Part shown: in pieces, positions 1 to 7,609 of the stretch
Numbering within the stretch: position 1 is the first letter of the stretch
Layout of the letters: the number at the start of each line of letters is the position of its first letter
Assembly (NCBI GenBank): GCA_001275005.1
Contig: JWZX01001703.1
Location: 1-14,724, forward strand
Source: Chrysochromulina tobinii
Lineage: Eukaryota > Haptophyta > Prymnesiales > Chrysochromulinaceae
Length of the DNA stretch: 14,724 nt
Direction: 5' to 3'
Notes under the pieces: generated by a model
What the model was told of the DNA's origin: nothing
The model's input: only the letters and a program-made list of their open reading frames with translations
Database searches by the model: none
Program-made: the position numbers and the translations under genes

Positions 1-213
1 CGAGAGCGTGATGTAGATGTTTGGTAACGCGAGTGCATAGCTCATCCACGCAATCGTTGCGAGAACCATCAGGGCCTGTGGCAGCACATTGAGTGCACCA
101 AGATGGCCGAGCTGCTGCGCCGTGACTACCGCTGGAAAGGACGAGAAGTAGAGGGCGTTCGAAAGTACCACGCCCACGATCGGGAAGAAGGGGCTGTCAA
201 GCAGATGGACCAT
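1..213 (-). CDS. SWEET/MtN3-like sugar transporter, N-terminal fragment (cut by window edge)
   Basis: Reading the minus strand from an ATG at 213-211 gives 71 codons with no stop before the window edge. The protein begins MVHLLDSPFFPIVGVVLSNA and continues with a hydrophobic helix, YFSSFPAVVTA, a short GHLGALNVLP linker and a second hydrophobic helix ending ALPNIYITLS. The order (helix, S-x-x-P-A-V, a charged or polar turn, L-N-x-L-P, helix with W-x-x-Y and a PN) matches the start of a MtN3/SWEET three-helix bundle. These are membrane transporters that move sugars down their gradient across plasma or endomembranes. The first two transmembrane segments are present; the rest lies outside the window. 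The ATG has A at -3, and an in-frame TAG lies about 33 codons upstream with no other ATG between, so the start is reasonable, although a splice acceptor (TTGACAG) just inside the ORF leaves an upstream exon possible. It is divergent from the SMG8-like gene. Another PQ-loop protein is the main alternative. Confidence 0.6.
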   Translation of the reverse strand, partial: MVHLLDSPFFPIVGVVLSNALYFSSFPAVVTAQQLGHLGALNVLPQALMVLATIAWMSYALALPNIYITLS

Positions 214-588
214 GTTAAGGGGTTGAGAGAGCAACCATGTCCATTGAGGATGACCCGCGCACCGGTTCGAGCCGATAATCGCGAAACAATCTGGTGGCGA
301 GATTTCACACTACAACAAGCAATTGCGTGCCGAATCAGGCGCAGCATGAGAGGGGATGGGTCTTAACACTCCGTGCATTCACAGTGAGAAAGGTGGGGCT
401 CGTTCGCGATTAACGAGTTGAGCCACGCACGCTGCGGCAGCGAGCCTTCACTCGCAGGCGCGAGCGCCGCCACGGCGAGCCCGCCCTCTTCCTTTCTTTG
501 TCGGCAGGCCGACGGCCTGCAACACAGGTGACACGCCGAGAAATCGGCTTGAGGGAATGAAGCCGGAGAGCAAAGCGTCAACGAAGCG
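214..588. promoter_or_regulatory. Divergent intergenic region between SWEET-like and SMG8-like genes
   Basis: These 375 bases separate two head-to-head start codons and should hold both promoters and 5' leaders. I see no convincing coding frame. The ORFs here on either strand are Arg/Cys-rich and resemble nothing. A small inverted repeat lies at 504-520: GCAGGCC, a 3-base loop, then GGCCTGC. It would fold in the SMG8 leader RNA. No TATA box is evident. Confidence 0.45.
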
Positions 589-3500
589 ATGAACTTCGAC
601 AACAGGGCCTCGGGCCGCGTCGCCGTGGCAGCCACGGCGACGCGCCTCTGGCCGCCGGCGCCGTCAGACCGCAAGCTCGCGTGGCTTCCTTCAGGCCAAG
701 AGGCCCTCCTCGTCGTGGGCCTGTTCGGTGGTGAGGCCACTGGCCCATGTGCCATCGCCAACCGGCTCGTCGACCTCCCAGTCTTCCCACTGCATACGGC
801 GGGCCAAGCGACTGAAGATGAGGCCGAAGCAGAGCTGCTGATGCACGTCGATCACGAACATGGTGTCGGCTATATCGTGCTGTCCGCGCCGTCGATCGGC
901 GCTGGCCTGCTCGAGCGCGCGTCGTCCCTGACTGAGAAGACTTCCGTGGCCGAGGTGCATGCATGGCTGTCGGATCGCTCGTCGGCGGAGCGCGCGCTGC
1001 TCGTGCTCTTCCACCTGTGCCACGTCGTGCTGCACGTGAGCAACGCGCGCTGCGCCGACGTGCGCCTGCTCCGTACGCTGCGCCTGCTCGCCACCGTCAA
1101 GCAGAATTTGCATGCAGCATGCACGGCGGCACTGAAGCCTCTGGCGAGTCAACTGCCCCGAGCGGGCCAGCCGCCGCTGCTGCCGTCCACGCCCTCGTTC
1201 GGCTTCGTGTTCGCGCCGCGCGCTGGCTCGCTCTCCAAGGCCTCCGCCGCGCAGCTCCAGACCGCCCTCGAGTTACAGGTTCGACGCCTACTCGCCTCGT
1301 CCAAGCTGCCTTGCATGCAAGTGCTCACCGCAGCGCTCCCACCTGCCGCCTTTGAGTTACAGGTGCGACGCCTACTCGCCTCGTCCAAGCTGCTCTCGCG
1401 CAGCGCCTCCGGCGGGCCGGGTGCGCTGTACACCCTCGCGCGTGAGCCGACGCCCTGTGTGCATGTCGACGTGGCTCCCGCCGAGCCACTCAGCCACGCG
1501 CCCGCCTCTGTCGACGAGTGCGCCGACGAGCTGTTCGTGCGCTTCCTTATGATGGCGGGTGCGGCGGCAACGCCCGCCGCTTCCGGCCTACCGGCGTACC
1601 TGAGTGCCCTGCGGCTCACCCGACCGGACGACCTCGCAGCCGGCGCGGCCGGCGCGGCCAACGGCGTGGCCTCCAATGCCAGCGGCGCCAGCCGCCGCGG
1701 CAGTGTGACCGTCGAGGGCCATGCGGCGGCGGCGGCGGCGGCGGCATCGGCGGCGGCGGCGGCGGCGCTGCGCCGCTTCGTGCAACGCCTCGTCGAGCCC
1801 GCTGGCTGCGTTCATCAGGCAAGCAACACGGGGCTGCTCTGCGCCAGCCTGCACGCGCCCGATGTGCGCGTCAAGGCTGACGGGCGCATGGCAGACGGCC
1901 GGCCCGCCCCCGCGCTGCCCACTGCCTCGCAATGGGCCCAAGCGGTCCGTCTCCTCTTTGACAAGGTGCTGAGCGCAAGTGATGTGCCCGAGGCCGACGG
2001 GCGCCACTCGGCACACGCGGAGTCACGCCTGCCGTCCGCGCTGATGCTCGCCAGGCTCACGGACGCTGAGAGTGCCTTTTCGCTCGCGCGTGGGCAGGCC
2101 GCCCTGCCCATTGCTCTCGAGATCTATTCTCGTGCGCTCCCGCCGCAGTATACTCGGGCGGTTCACGAGGCGCGTCTCGCGGCCGCCGAGTCGCATGTAC
2201 GTGCCTTCGTCGTCGGCCCATCACGTGAGGCGACGCTCGCGCGACTTGGGCGCGAGTGCCTCGGCGTGTGGCAGGCGGGCCGTCAGCTGTGCGACGCCAT
2301 CAGCCTCACCGGCCGGCCCTGCGCCTTTCGAGTGCACCTGCTCCCTCACGAGGATGCCGAGCCTCTTGAAGGGCTCGCGGCCGCCTCGGGCTTGCTGCGC
2401 GTGGGTGACAAGCTGCTTGCGATCAACGGCGTGGCCGTGCTGGGGCACGCCGTTACGACGATTGCTCTCAAGAGCGCCGTCGGCGAGCTGCGGCTGCGCG
2501 TCCTACGCACAAGCAGCAGTGGCGCGGCCAGCGGCGCCGGCGGCGGCAGCGGCGGCAGCGGCGTCGGCGGCGTCAGCGGCGCCGGCGCCCTCAACACTCG
2601 CCACGGCGGCGGCGGCGGCGATGCTGGTGCGAGCAAGATGGAAGAGCTCGATGTGGTCATCCATAAGCCACGGCTCACATCCAAATTAGGCATCGTCCTC
2701 TCGTCCACAAATGCGGACTCGGGCGTGCCCGCCATCACGGCGCTTGGCTGCTCGTCAACGACCGTCTCCGCGGCGAGCGACGCGCGCTCAGCACGCCCTC
2801 ACTGCTCCTCGTACAATTCACTGCATGCATGCAATTGCGGCAAGACGCAGCGCCAGCGCACCGACCCGTTCGACGCCAAGGAGGCGCTCGCTTTCTTCGA
2901 GGCGTCGTGCTGTGCGCAGCTGCCGCACACGAAGCTCGCGCTGTGCTGCCAGACGATTGGCGAGATTGGCGAGATCAAGCCCTCGCCCCCGCCTCCTCCA
3001 CCTCCTCCTCTGCCGCCGCCTCATGTGAGCACGGCCAGCCCGAGCGCCGCCCCGAGCGCCGAGGCGGCAGGTGTGAGCATCGCGCGTCTCACCCTTCTCG
3101 GCCCCGCGTCCATGTATCGGCCGGTGCGTGGGATGGTGCAGGATGGCTTCTTACCGCGGCTCGCCTCCCTCACCGCTGCAACGGTTACCGCCGCCAATCT
3201 ACCCGTAGAACGAGTGGGTAGCACGCCCGCGTCCAGGCCGCCGGGTGGCAACGCCGCCGCCGCCGCCGATGCGAAGCTCTCCAAGGCGCCCAGCACGGCG
3301 CCCATGCTCGGGGTGAGCGAGTGGCTGCGAGGGGCGGTGCACGCCCGCACGCCGCTCGCCATCCCATTAGGATCGGCGAGTTCACAGCCGCCCTCGTCTT
3401 CACAGCCGCCCCTCTCGGGCGTGTGGGCCACCTTGAATGGAAAAGGCTCCGCCGGCGCGGGCGCCGCTGCTGCCGGTGCTCGACACGGCGCCAGCGGCGC

Positions 3501-4188
3501 CGCCGGTTTGAGTGTCGGCCTGAGGGTGAGCATGGTTGAGATCATGGTCGGGCACGAGTACGAGTGCTCCCACGGCCATCGCTTCCTTGCCTCTCCGGCA
3601 GGCCTCGCCAAGAGCGGCTGCCACGCGGCCAACGGCAGCGCCCCCCTTCTCGACGATTTGGTCTCGGAGCCGATGCCCTTGTGCCGTCCCTGCGTGGCGG
3701 ATGGCTGTACCGACTACGCGCAGCTGCAGCGGCTCTATGTGCGCTCAGCGGACACGGCGACGCTCCTCGCGCTGCAGCCTGCCATTCGCTTTGCGAGCTA
3801 CGCCCAGCCCGACGCCGCCGAGCCGCGCGCGGCAGGCGCTGTCGCGACAGCGGCGGCGCGCGGTGGCGCCGGAGCGGCCGCCGAGACGGCGCTGAGCGGC
3901 GGCGCCGTCTTCGTGGCCAGTGGGCCGCTCCTCGTGCCACGCGACTCCCTCGTGTGCCTGCGCCTGCCCTACTTCTACAACGCGGGCGGTGGACGATTGC
4001 TCCTCACCAAAGCGGCCGCAGGCGAGCTCGCCACGTCACGCGACGCCGTGCTGCTCCCCGGCTGGCTGCGAGGCGCGTCGAGCCTCGAGAGCGTCGTCCT
4101 GGGCGCAATCAGCCAGAGCGGCGGCGCCGGCGCGTCGGCGGTCGCGTCGTCGTGGGCCGTCCAAAAGGGCGATGGGGATCTGGGATGA
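589..4188 (+). CDS. SMG8: SMG8-like nonsense-mediated mRNA decay factor with PDZ-like insertion
   Basis: This 1,199-aa protein resembles SMG8, the subunit that with SMG9 binds and restrains the kinase SMG1, which phosphorylates UPF1 in cytoplasmic nonsense-mediated decay. Supporting blocks in order: LVVGLFG at 41-47, the degenerate G-domain start; the helix LLVLFHLCHVVLHV at 137-150; VWQAGRQLCDAISLTGRPC at 560-578; LHACNCGKTQRQRTDPFD at 745-762, with paired cysteines; YECSHGHRF at 991-999; and a C-terminal VCLRLPYFY at 1122-1130. The usual length is about 1,000 residues. The excess comes from low-complexity tracts (poly-Ala 379-393, Gly/Ser-rich 641-680, poly-Pro 799-811), a roughly 148-residue insertion at 590-737 carrying PDZ-like halves, and a 28-residue duplication or unspliced intron at 231-258. 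The P-loop is degenerate (GLFGGEATG), as expected for SMG8, which is not thought to hydrolyse nucleotide. The ATG at 589 has G at -3 and precedes the first conserved block by about 40 residues. A strong hairpin follows it. Confidence 0.82.
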   Translation: MNFDNRASGRVAVAATATRLWPPAPSDRKLAWLPSGQEALLVVGLFGGEATGPCAIANRLVDLPVFPLHTAGQATEDEAEAELLMHVDHEHGVGYIVLSAPSIGAGLLERASSLTEKTSVAEVHAWLSDRSSAERALLVLFHLCHVVLHVSNARCADVRLLRTLRLLATVKQNLHAACTAALKPLASQLPRAGQPPLLPSTPSFGFVFAPRAGSLSKASAAQLQTALELQVRRLLASSKLPCMQVLTAALPPAAFELQVRRLLASSKLLSRSASGGPGALYTLAREPTPCVHVDVAPAEPLSHAPASVDECADELFVRFLMMAGAAATPAASGLPAYLSALRLTRPDDLAAGAAGAANGVASNASGASRRGSVTVEGHAAAAAAAASAAAAAALRRFVQRLVEPAGCVHQASNTGLLCASLHAPDVRVKADGRMADGRPAPALPTASQWAQAVRLLFDKVLSASDVPEADGRHSAHAESRLPSALMLARLTDAESAFSLARGQAALPIALEIYSRALPPQYTRAVHEARLAAAESHVRAFVVGPSREATLARLGRECLGVWQAGRQLCDAISLTGRPCAFRVHLLPHEDAEPLEGLAAASGLLRVGDKLLAINGVAVLGHAVTTIALKSAVGELRLRVLRTSSSGAASGAGGGSGGSGVGGVSGAGALNTRHGGGGGDAGASKMEELDVVIHKPRLTSKLGIVLSSTNADSGVPAITALGCSSTTVSAASDARSARPHCSSYNSLHACNCGKTQRQRTDPFDAKEALAFFEASCCAQLPHTKLALCCQTIGEIGEIKPSPPPPPPPPLPPPHVSTASPSAAPSAEAAGVSIARLTLLGPASMYRPVRGMVQDGFLPRLASLTAATVTAANLPVERVGSTPASRPPGGNAAAAADAKLSKAPSTAPMLGVSEWLRGAVHARTPLAIPLGSASSQPPSSSQPPLSGVWATLNGKGSAGAGAAAAGARHGASGAAGLSVGLRVSMVEIMVGHEYECSHGHRFLASPAGLAKSGCHAANGSAPLLDDLVSEPMPLCRPCVADGCTDYAQLQRLYVRSADTATLLALQPAIRFASYAQPDAAEPRAAGAVATAAARGGAGAAAETALSGGAVFVASGPLLVPRDSLVCLRLPYFYNAGGGRLLLTKAAAGELATSRDAVLLPGWLRGASSLESVVLGAISQSGGAGASAVASSWAVQKGDGDLG
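616..644 (+). promoter_or_regulatory. Perfect 13-bp GC-rich hairpin just after the SMG8 start codon
   Basis: Positions 616-628 and 632-644 are exact reverse complements around a 3-base loop (CAG). In the mRNA this would be a very stable stem beginning 25 nt after the end of the AUG. It encodes residues about 10-19, a stretch before any conserved SMG8 block, so protein constraint does not explain it. Because the sequence is palindromic, the peptide VAVAATATR is encoded on both strands. Hairpins a short distance downstream of an AUG are known to slow scanning ribosomes and favour initiation there; whether this one does so is inference. Confidence 0.6.
1279..1362 (+). other. Candidate phase-0 intron (84 nt, multiple of 3) inside SMG8, flanked by 40-bp direct repeats
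   Basis: Positions 1270-1309 and 1354-1393 are 40-bp direct repeats with one mismatch, 84 bp apart. Each contains TTACAG followed by GT. Splicing from the first AG|GT (donor at 1279) to the second (acceptor ending at 1362) removes exactly 28 codons in phase 0. It would join ...ALELQ to VRRLLASSKLLSR, leaving one copy of the repeated peptide ELQVRRLLASSKL. The segment has no stop codon, so the unspliced frame is also open. Its 3' end has a CTCAC branch-like motif and a pyrimidine-leaning stretch before TTACAG. The alternative is a plain in-frame duplication that is always translated. Confidence 0.5.
1723..1768 (+). repeat. GGC/GCG triplet repeat encoding poly-Ala in SMG8
   Basis: A run of GGC triplets, interrupted once by ATC, encodes an Ala-rich tract (residues 379-393) between conserved SMG8 segments. 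It is likely slippage-prone and length-variable. Confidence 0.8.
2356..2799 (+). other. PDZ-like insertion in SMG8: C-terminal half first, N-terminal half second
   Basis: Residues about 590-737 interrupt two SMG8 blocks that are usually close together, SLTGRPC and LHACNCGK. Residues 596-640 read as the second half of a PDZ domain: SGLLRVGDKLLAINGV, a helix AVTTIALKSA, then the strand GELRLRVLR. After a Gly/Ser linker (641-684), residues 685-719 read as a PDZ first half: strand EELDVVIHKP, a carboxylate-loop-like SKLGIVLSS, then the strand GVPAITAL. PDZ domains bind C-terminal peptides. Either two tandem PDZ domains have each lost half, or this is one circularly permuted fold. The PDZ reading comes from motif recognition only. 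Confidence 0.55.
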
Positions 4189-4434
4189 GCGCGACGCTAC
4201 GGGCGACGCGCGCACGACGGGCGCGGTGGCACACACGACGCGCAGCGGGCTGGGCACGTAGTAAGTACGGGCTGGGAAGGCAACGGCCACACGGCGCGGG
4301 GGGCGGGCCGCACGCTCGGTCGCGTTTCCGAGTTTACAGTTTTTCCGTTTTGTGTATGATAGGGTCCGTTCCTCTATGATCTAATAATTAGACAAAACGA
4401 CGCGAGGCGCCGCACGATGCCGTGCGCGCGCCTT
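4189..4434. other. Convergent 3' intergenic region
   Basis: SMG8 (plus) and the ankyrin gene (minus) converge here. The first part is GC-rich with Arg-rich spurious ORFs. Positions about 4328-4400 form a clear AT-rich island with T runs and TAATAATTAG, the likely site of 3'-end formation for both transcripts. I see no gene in it and no canonical AATAAA. Confidence 0.45.
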
Positions 4435-5187
4435 TTAAGCTGCAGCCGCGTCCTCATACACGGGCTGCTTGGGCCGCAGGAGCTTCTGCAGCGCAGGCAC
4501 CTCGGTGCACAGGTGGTTGCCGTCGCAGATGAGATCCATGGGCGTGCGGCCGCTCGCGTCGAGCGCGTCTCGCGACGCGCCCGCGTCGAGGAGGACGCGC
4601 ACGGCCTCCGTATGGCCCCAGAAGGCGGCGCGGTGCAGCGGCGTGTGCCCTGACGGCCCACGCGCGTTGGCTCCGGATCCTGTGGGCAGCGCGTGCAGCA
4701 GCACGGCGAGCACTTCGGCGGAGCCGCTCCGTGCGGCGGCGTGCAAGCTGGTCCACCCCGCCTTGCACGTCGCGAGCGGGTCCGCGCCGCGCTGGATCAG
4801 CGCCTCGGCGACACGCGCGTGGTCCTTGCTCGCCGCAAAGTGAAGCGCCGTCAGGCCGTTCCGCGTGTCGCCAAAATTCACGTTGGCGCCCACCTCATCA
4901 ATGAGCCACTCGATGACGTCGCCATGGCCCTCGACCGCGAGCCAGTGCAACGGCGTCATGCCGTCGATGCCGGTGACGTCCACCGGGCAGCCGAGAGGCG
5001 GGTGCTCCTCGTCGCCGACGATCAGGGCCTCGATCGAGGCACGGTCGCCCTCGTGCACGGCGTCCCAGAGCTGCTGGAGCGCCTCGTAGTCGATCTCTTC
5101 CTCCACCGGCTTGGTCATCTCGAGTGTCATCGACTCGGCTGCCGCCGGTGCCGCCACCGGCGCCGCCGCCGGTGCCAAAGCGGACAT
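4435..5187 (-). CDS. Ankyrin-repeat protein
   Basis: This 250-aa protein starts at the ATG at 5187 (MSALAP); upstream extension in frame reaches only a TTG. An Ala/Pro-rich N-terminus (1-25) precedes a solenoid of about six ankyrin repeats: 35-70 (degenerate, LQQLWDAVHEGD), 75-108 (DGMTPLHWLAVEGH), 110-142 (GLTALHFAASKDH), 143-178 (GWTSLHAAARSG, with a PTGSG insertion), 180-211 (GHTPLHRAAFWGH) and 212-240 (GRTPMDLICDGN). Ankyrin stacks mediate protein-protein binding. There is no signal peptide, membrane segment or catalytic domain, so it is probably a soluble cytosolic or nuclear adaptor. The specific partner cannot be deduced. It lies head-to-head with the CCDC81-like gene, about 177 bp away, so the two may be co-expressed. 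Confidence 0.85.
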   Translation of the reverse strand: MSALAPAAAPVAAPAAAESMTLEMTKPVEEEIDYEALQQLWDAVHEGDRASIEALIVGDEEHPPLGCPVDVTGIDGMTPLHWLAVEGHGDVIEWLIDEVGANVNFGDTRNGLTALHFAASKDHARVAEALIQRGADPLATCKAGWTSLHAAARSGSAEVLAVLLHALPTGSGANARGPSGHTPLHRAAFWGHTEAVRVLLDAGASRDALDASGRTPMDLICDGNHLCTEVPALQKLLRPKQPVYEDAAAA

Positions 5188-5364
5188 CGAAACAGCCAGC
5201 CGACGTCTCGGAGGAGAACAATCAGAAAACAATCAGAAAACACTCAGTCCGAGGATTTTGAATGTCCGTCCACGGGAGACTCGGAAGTAGCTCCCGATTG
5301 ATTTTGGGCCATTTTTTCTGCGACTCTTTCGGTTCCTCAACAATTGCCGTTCCTGAGAGGCGGC
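5188..5364. promoter_or_regulatory. Short bidirectional promoter region (ankyrin / CCDC81-like)
   Basis: These 177 bases lie between two divergent ATGs and are markedly more AT-rich than their surroundings. They contain a perfect tandem duplication of the 11-mer AATCAGAAAAC (5220-5230 and 5231-5241), followed by a similar ACTCAG, and a T-rich stretch near 5298-5320. The 11-mer spacing would put both copies on the same helix face. An ATG at 5262 opens a long frame into the CCDC81-like gene, but its first 92 residues are Arg/Cys-rich and unlike coding sequence. Confidence 0.45.
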
Positions 5365-7307
5365 ATGCTCAACCTCAAGCAGGTGCGAGGCGTGCGCGCG
5401 CGCGCGTGCGACTGGGCGCGCTGGCGTGCCTGTGGCCGTCCGTGGCCAGCTCTGTATGCACCTGCGGCTGCGCCATCGCCATCCGTTCTGCCGCTCTGGT
5501 GCTCACGCCATCACGGCCGCCGCTTCTGTGCGCGCAGCTGCTCCAGCTGGTCGTGGACCAGCCCAATCTGTCGGCATGCAACATGCGGCTGATCTCTCAC
5601 ATCTGGGAGGCCTTCCTGCGCTGGACCGCCAAGCAGTTCGAGAATGAGGTTGGCGTCCGCGTGCTGGGCATGGGTGAGTTCTGCTACCGCAAGGACACGA
5701 TCGGCGACATGGAGTTCCTCAACCCTATGTTCATCCTCAACGAGACGTTCGCACGCTCGTTCAAGCTGCACGACCGGCGGCCGAAGGTGCACGTTGCCGA
5801 CAAGGAGGCGGTCGACCTCGACATGCAGCAGATCGCGGGCATCACGACCGATCTGCTTGGCGAGGTGATCGGCAAGGAGGTGGTCGAGAATGGTCTACGC
5901 GACCTCATCGAGTGGATCGGGAAGGTGTGCTCGGACCCGGATCAGTATGGGATCGTGCTCATCGACTTTGGCTTCGCGCGCCTCTTTTGCGAGAACCGCT
6001 CGCTCGAGTTCCAATTTGGTGCCACCGACGGCGCGCCGCCGGCGACAGCGGGCGGCAAGTCCGTCAAGTCCATGGGCGGCAGCGCCAAGCTAGGGAGCTC
6101 GCTGCCGCCGATTGGCAAGGACGCGGACGCGATGAGCGTCGGCGGCAGCAGCATGCTCGGACGATCGCGCGTCAAGCCAGACGCGCCGCTGCAGCGGCCA
6201 CACCGGCCACACAATCGCCCGAAGCACTCGATCCACCTGGTCTCCAAGAACGAGATGCTGGAGATGCATGCGCAGCAGCTGCAGATGCGCGAGGAGGTGA
6301 AGCAGCGCATGCGCGAGGAGGAGGCGTCGCAGCACCTCGAGGTGCTCCAGCGCCTGCGCTCCGAGATGGTCCTCGACTACTCGCAGCGCGAGAACCGGCG
6401 CGACCTGATGAAGGTGCTCGCGGTGCAGCAAAAGGTTCAGGAGGACGAGAAGCGTCAGCGTGACCTCGTCGACCGGGGCGTGGTTGGGCAGGAATTTTGG
6501 CCGTTCCGCACCGAGGAGCAGGTGCAGGACGCCATAGCGGCGACCAATAAGGCGCAGAAGGCCTTCCTCGACCAGCAGCTCCACGAGAAGCACGAGAAGC
6601 TCGCCTACATGCAGCGCGAGGCTGAGAAGCGGCGCGAGCTCGAGCAGAAGCAAGCGCTGGCGGAGCTCAAGGCTCTCGAGGGTGAGAAGACCGGGCGGCG
6701 GCCGGCACCCAAGGGGGGCAAGGCCTCGGTCAAGGGTCCCACGCACGGCGTCGAGATCGCCCTCGACGACGCCTTCTCCAGATACGAGGAGTATTTGCAC
6801 AAGCGCAAGGAGGGCATCGAGTCGAGCTCGTCCTTTGTGCGCGAGCAGCGCTATCTGTCCGAGCAGGCGGAGGTCCTGAAGAGCGAGGAGCAGCGCCGTC
6901 GCATGGCCGAGATGAAGGCGTACCTCGACCGGCAGGTGCGCGACAAGGCGGCGGCAAAGGCCGTCCAAAAGGATCTGCAGTTGAAAGAGCCTGCAAACCG
7001 GTACATCTCGGCGCTGCCGATGGGCGCGGAGATCGATGAGGAGGAAGAGACGTACGTCAAGATGGCGATCAGGCACGCGCTCGACGGGCAGGTCGAGCGC
7101 AAGCATATGTCCATGGAGGAGGAGAAGGTGGCCTCGCTGCGCGCGGAGCAGCAGGTGCTCGGCTACGTGGCACAGGAGATGCAGGAGGCACGCTTTAGGG
7201 CCTTCAGCGAAAAGAAGGAGCAGGCGGCGGCACTCCGCTCGACCTGGGCGAAGCAGCAGCAGCTCAAGCTCATGGAGGCGACGCTCGACAGGGCCGAGGC
7301 CGCCTGA
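5365..7307 (+). CDS. CCDC81: CCDC81-like protein: two HU-type domains plus long coiled coil (one intron, 5383-5537)
   Basis: The predicted protein is 595 aa if exon 1 is 5365-5382 (MLNLKQ) and exon 2 begins at 5538. Residues about 7-85 match the first eukaryotic HU domain of the CCDC81 family: LISHIWEAFLRW, then VGVRVLGMGEFCYRK, then NPMFILNETFARSFKL. Residues about 95-166 match the second: ITTDLLGEVIGKEVVENGLRD, then YGIVLIDFGFARLFCENRSLEF. A Gly/Ser-rich linker (167-235) precedes a Lys/Glu/Arg/Gln-rich coiled coil from about 245 to the end. CCDC81 is a centrosome- and cilium-associated family, so a basal-body or flagellar role is likely; this is inference from the family. The frame is also open upstream to an ATG at 5262, but that extension does not look like protein. 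The alternative start would give 681 aa. It shares a short divergent promoter with the ankyrin gene. Confidence 0.68.
5383..5537 (+). other. Predicted GT-AG intron after a 6-codon first exon
   Basis: The donor CAG|GTGCGAGG at 5383 and the acceptor GCGCGCAG ending at 5537 bound 155 bases. Removing them joins ATGCTCAACCTCAAGCAG in frame to CTGCTCCAGCTGGTC, giving MLNLKQLLQLVVDQ, which runs naturally into the HU domain. Unspliced, the same segment reads as Arg/Cys/Trp-rich noise in both open frames. It contains an alternating GC run near 5393-5408. Confidence 0.6.
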
Positions 7308-7609
7308 GCGTGCGCCGCCCCCCAGGAACCGCACGCGCGGCGGGCCTCATCGCCGGGGAGAGCGGAGCGACGCACGTTGTGCCAAACACATGGATGTGTG
7401 AGTACCGTAGTGCCCGAAATGCGAACAACTTCTGCATGCCCCACCCCCCGTCTCGTTTGAAAGTGAACAACAAGCTGATCATAGCGATGTGAACTTTGTA
7501 CTAGAATTCTGCGTTGTTTTGGGCGCCCGAGCCCGGGCGGCTTCCTACCGGCTCTCCCACCGACCACGAGAAGCCGGACGGTGTTTGAGCGTGTTGCTCT
7601 GCGGCTCTC
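7308..7609. other. Intergenic region, 3' of CCDC81-like gene and 5' of the 254-aa gene
   Basis: No supported gene is seen in these 302 bases. Composition shifts from GC-rich to AT-richer at about 7425-7515, consistent with a 3' UTR end followed by the next promoter. Short ORFs here start at non-ATG codons or are Arg-rich. Confidence 0.4.

Noticed and set aside
589-700. SMG8 G-domain as an active GTPase
   Set aside because: The P-loop-like GLFGGEATG lacks the GKS/T lysine, as is usual for SMG8, so no nucleotide hydrolysis is claimed.
950-2836. Recurrent TGCATGCA motifs in SMG8 (near 957, 1111, 1313 and 2823)
   Set aside because: They fall within otherwise sensible codons (for example VHAW and LHACNC) and the motif is self-complementary and fairly common here. 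No consistent spacing or flanking repeat supports a mobile element.
4200-4320. Arg-rich short ORFs after the SMG8 stop
   Set aside because: They are products of GC-rich out-of-frame sequence, with no start context and no conserved pattern.
6090-7334. 414-codon minus-strand frame (Leu-rich)
   Set aside because: It is the antisense of the Lys/Glu-rich coiled coil of the CCDC81-like protein. GAG and AAG codons read as CTC and CTT, which explains the Leu richness.
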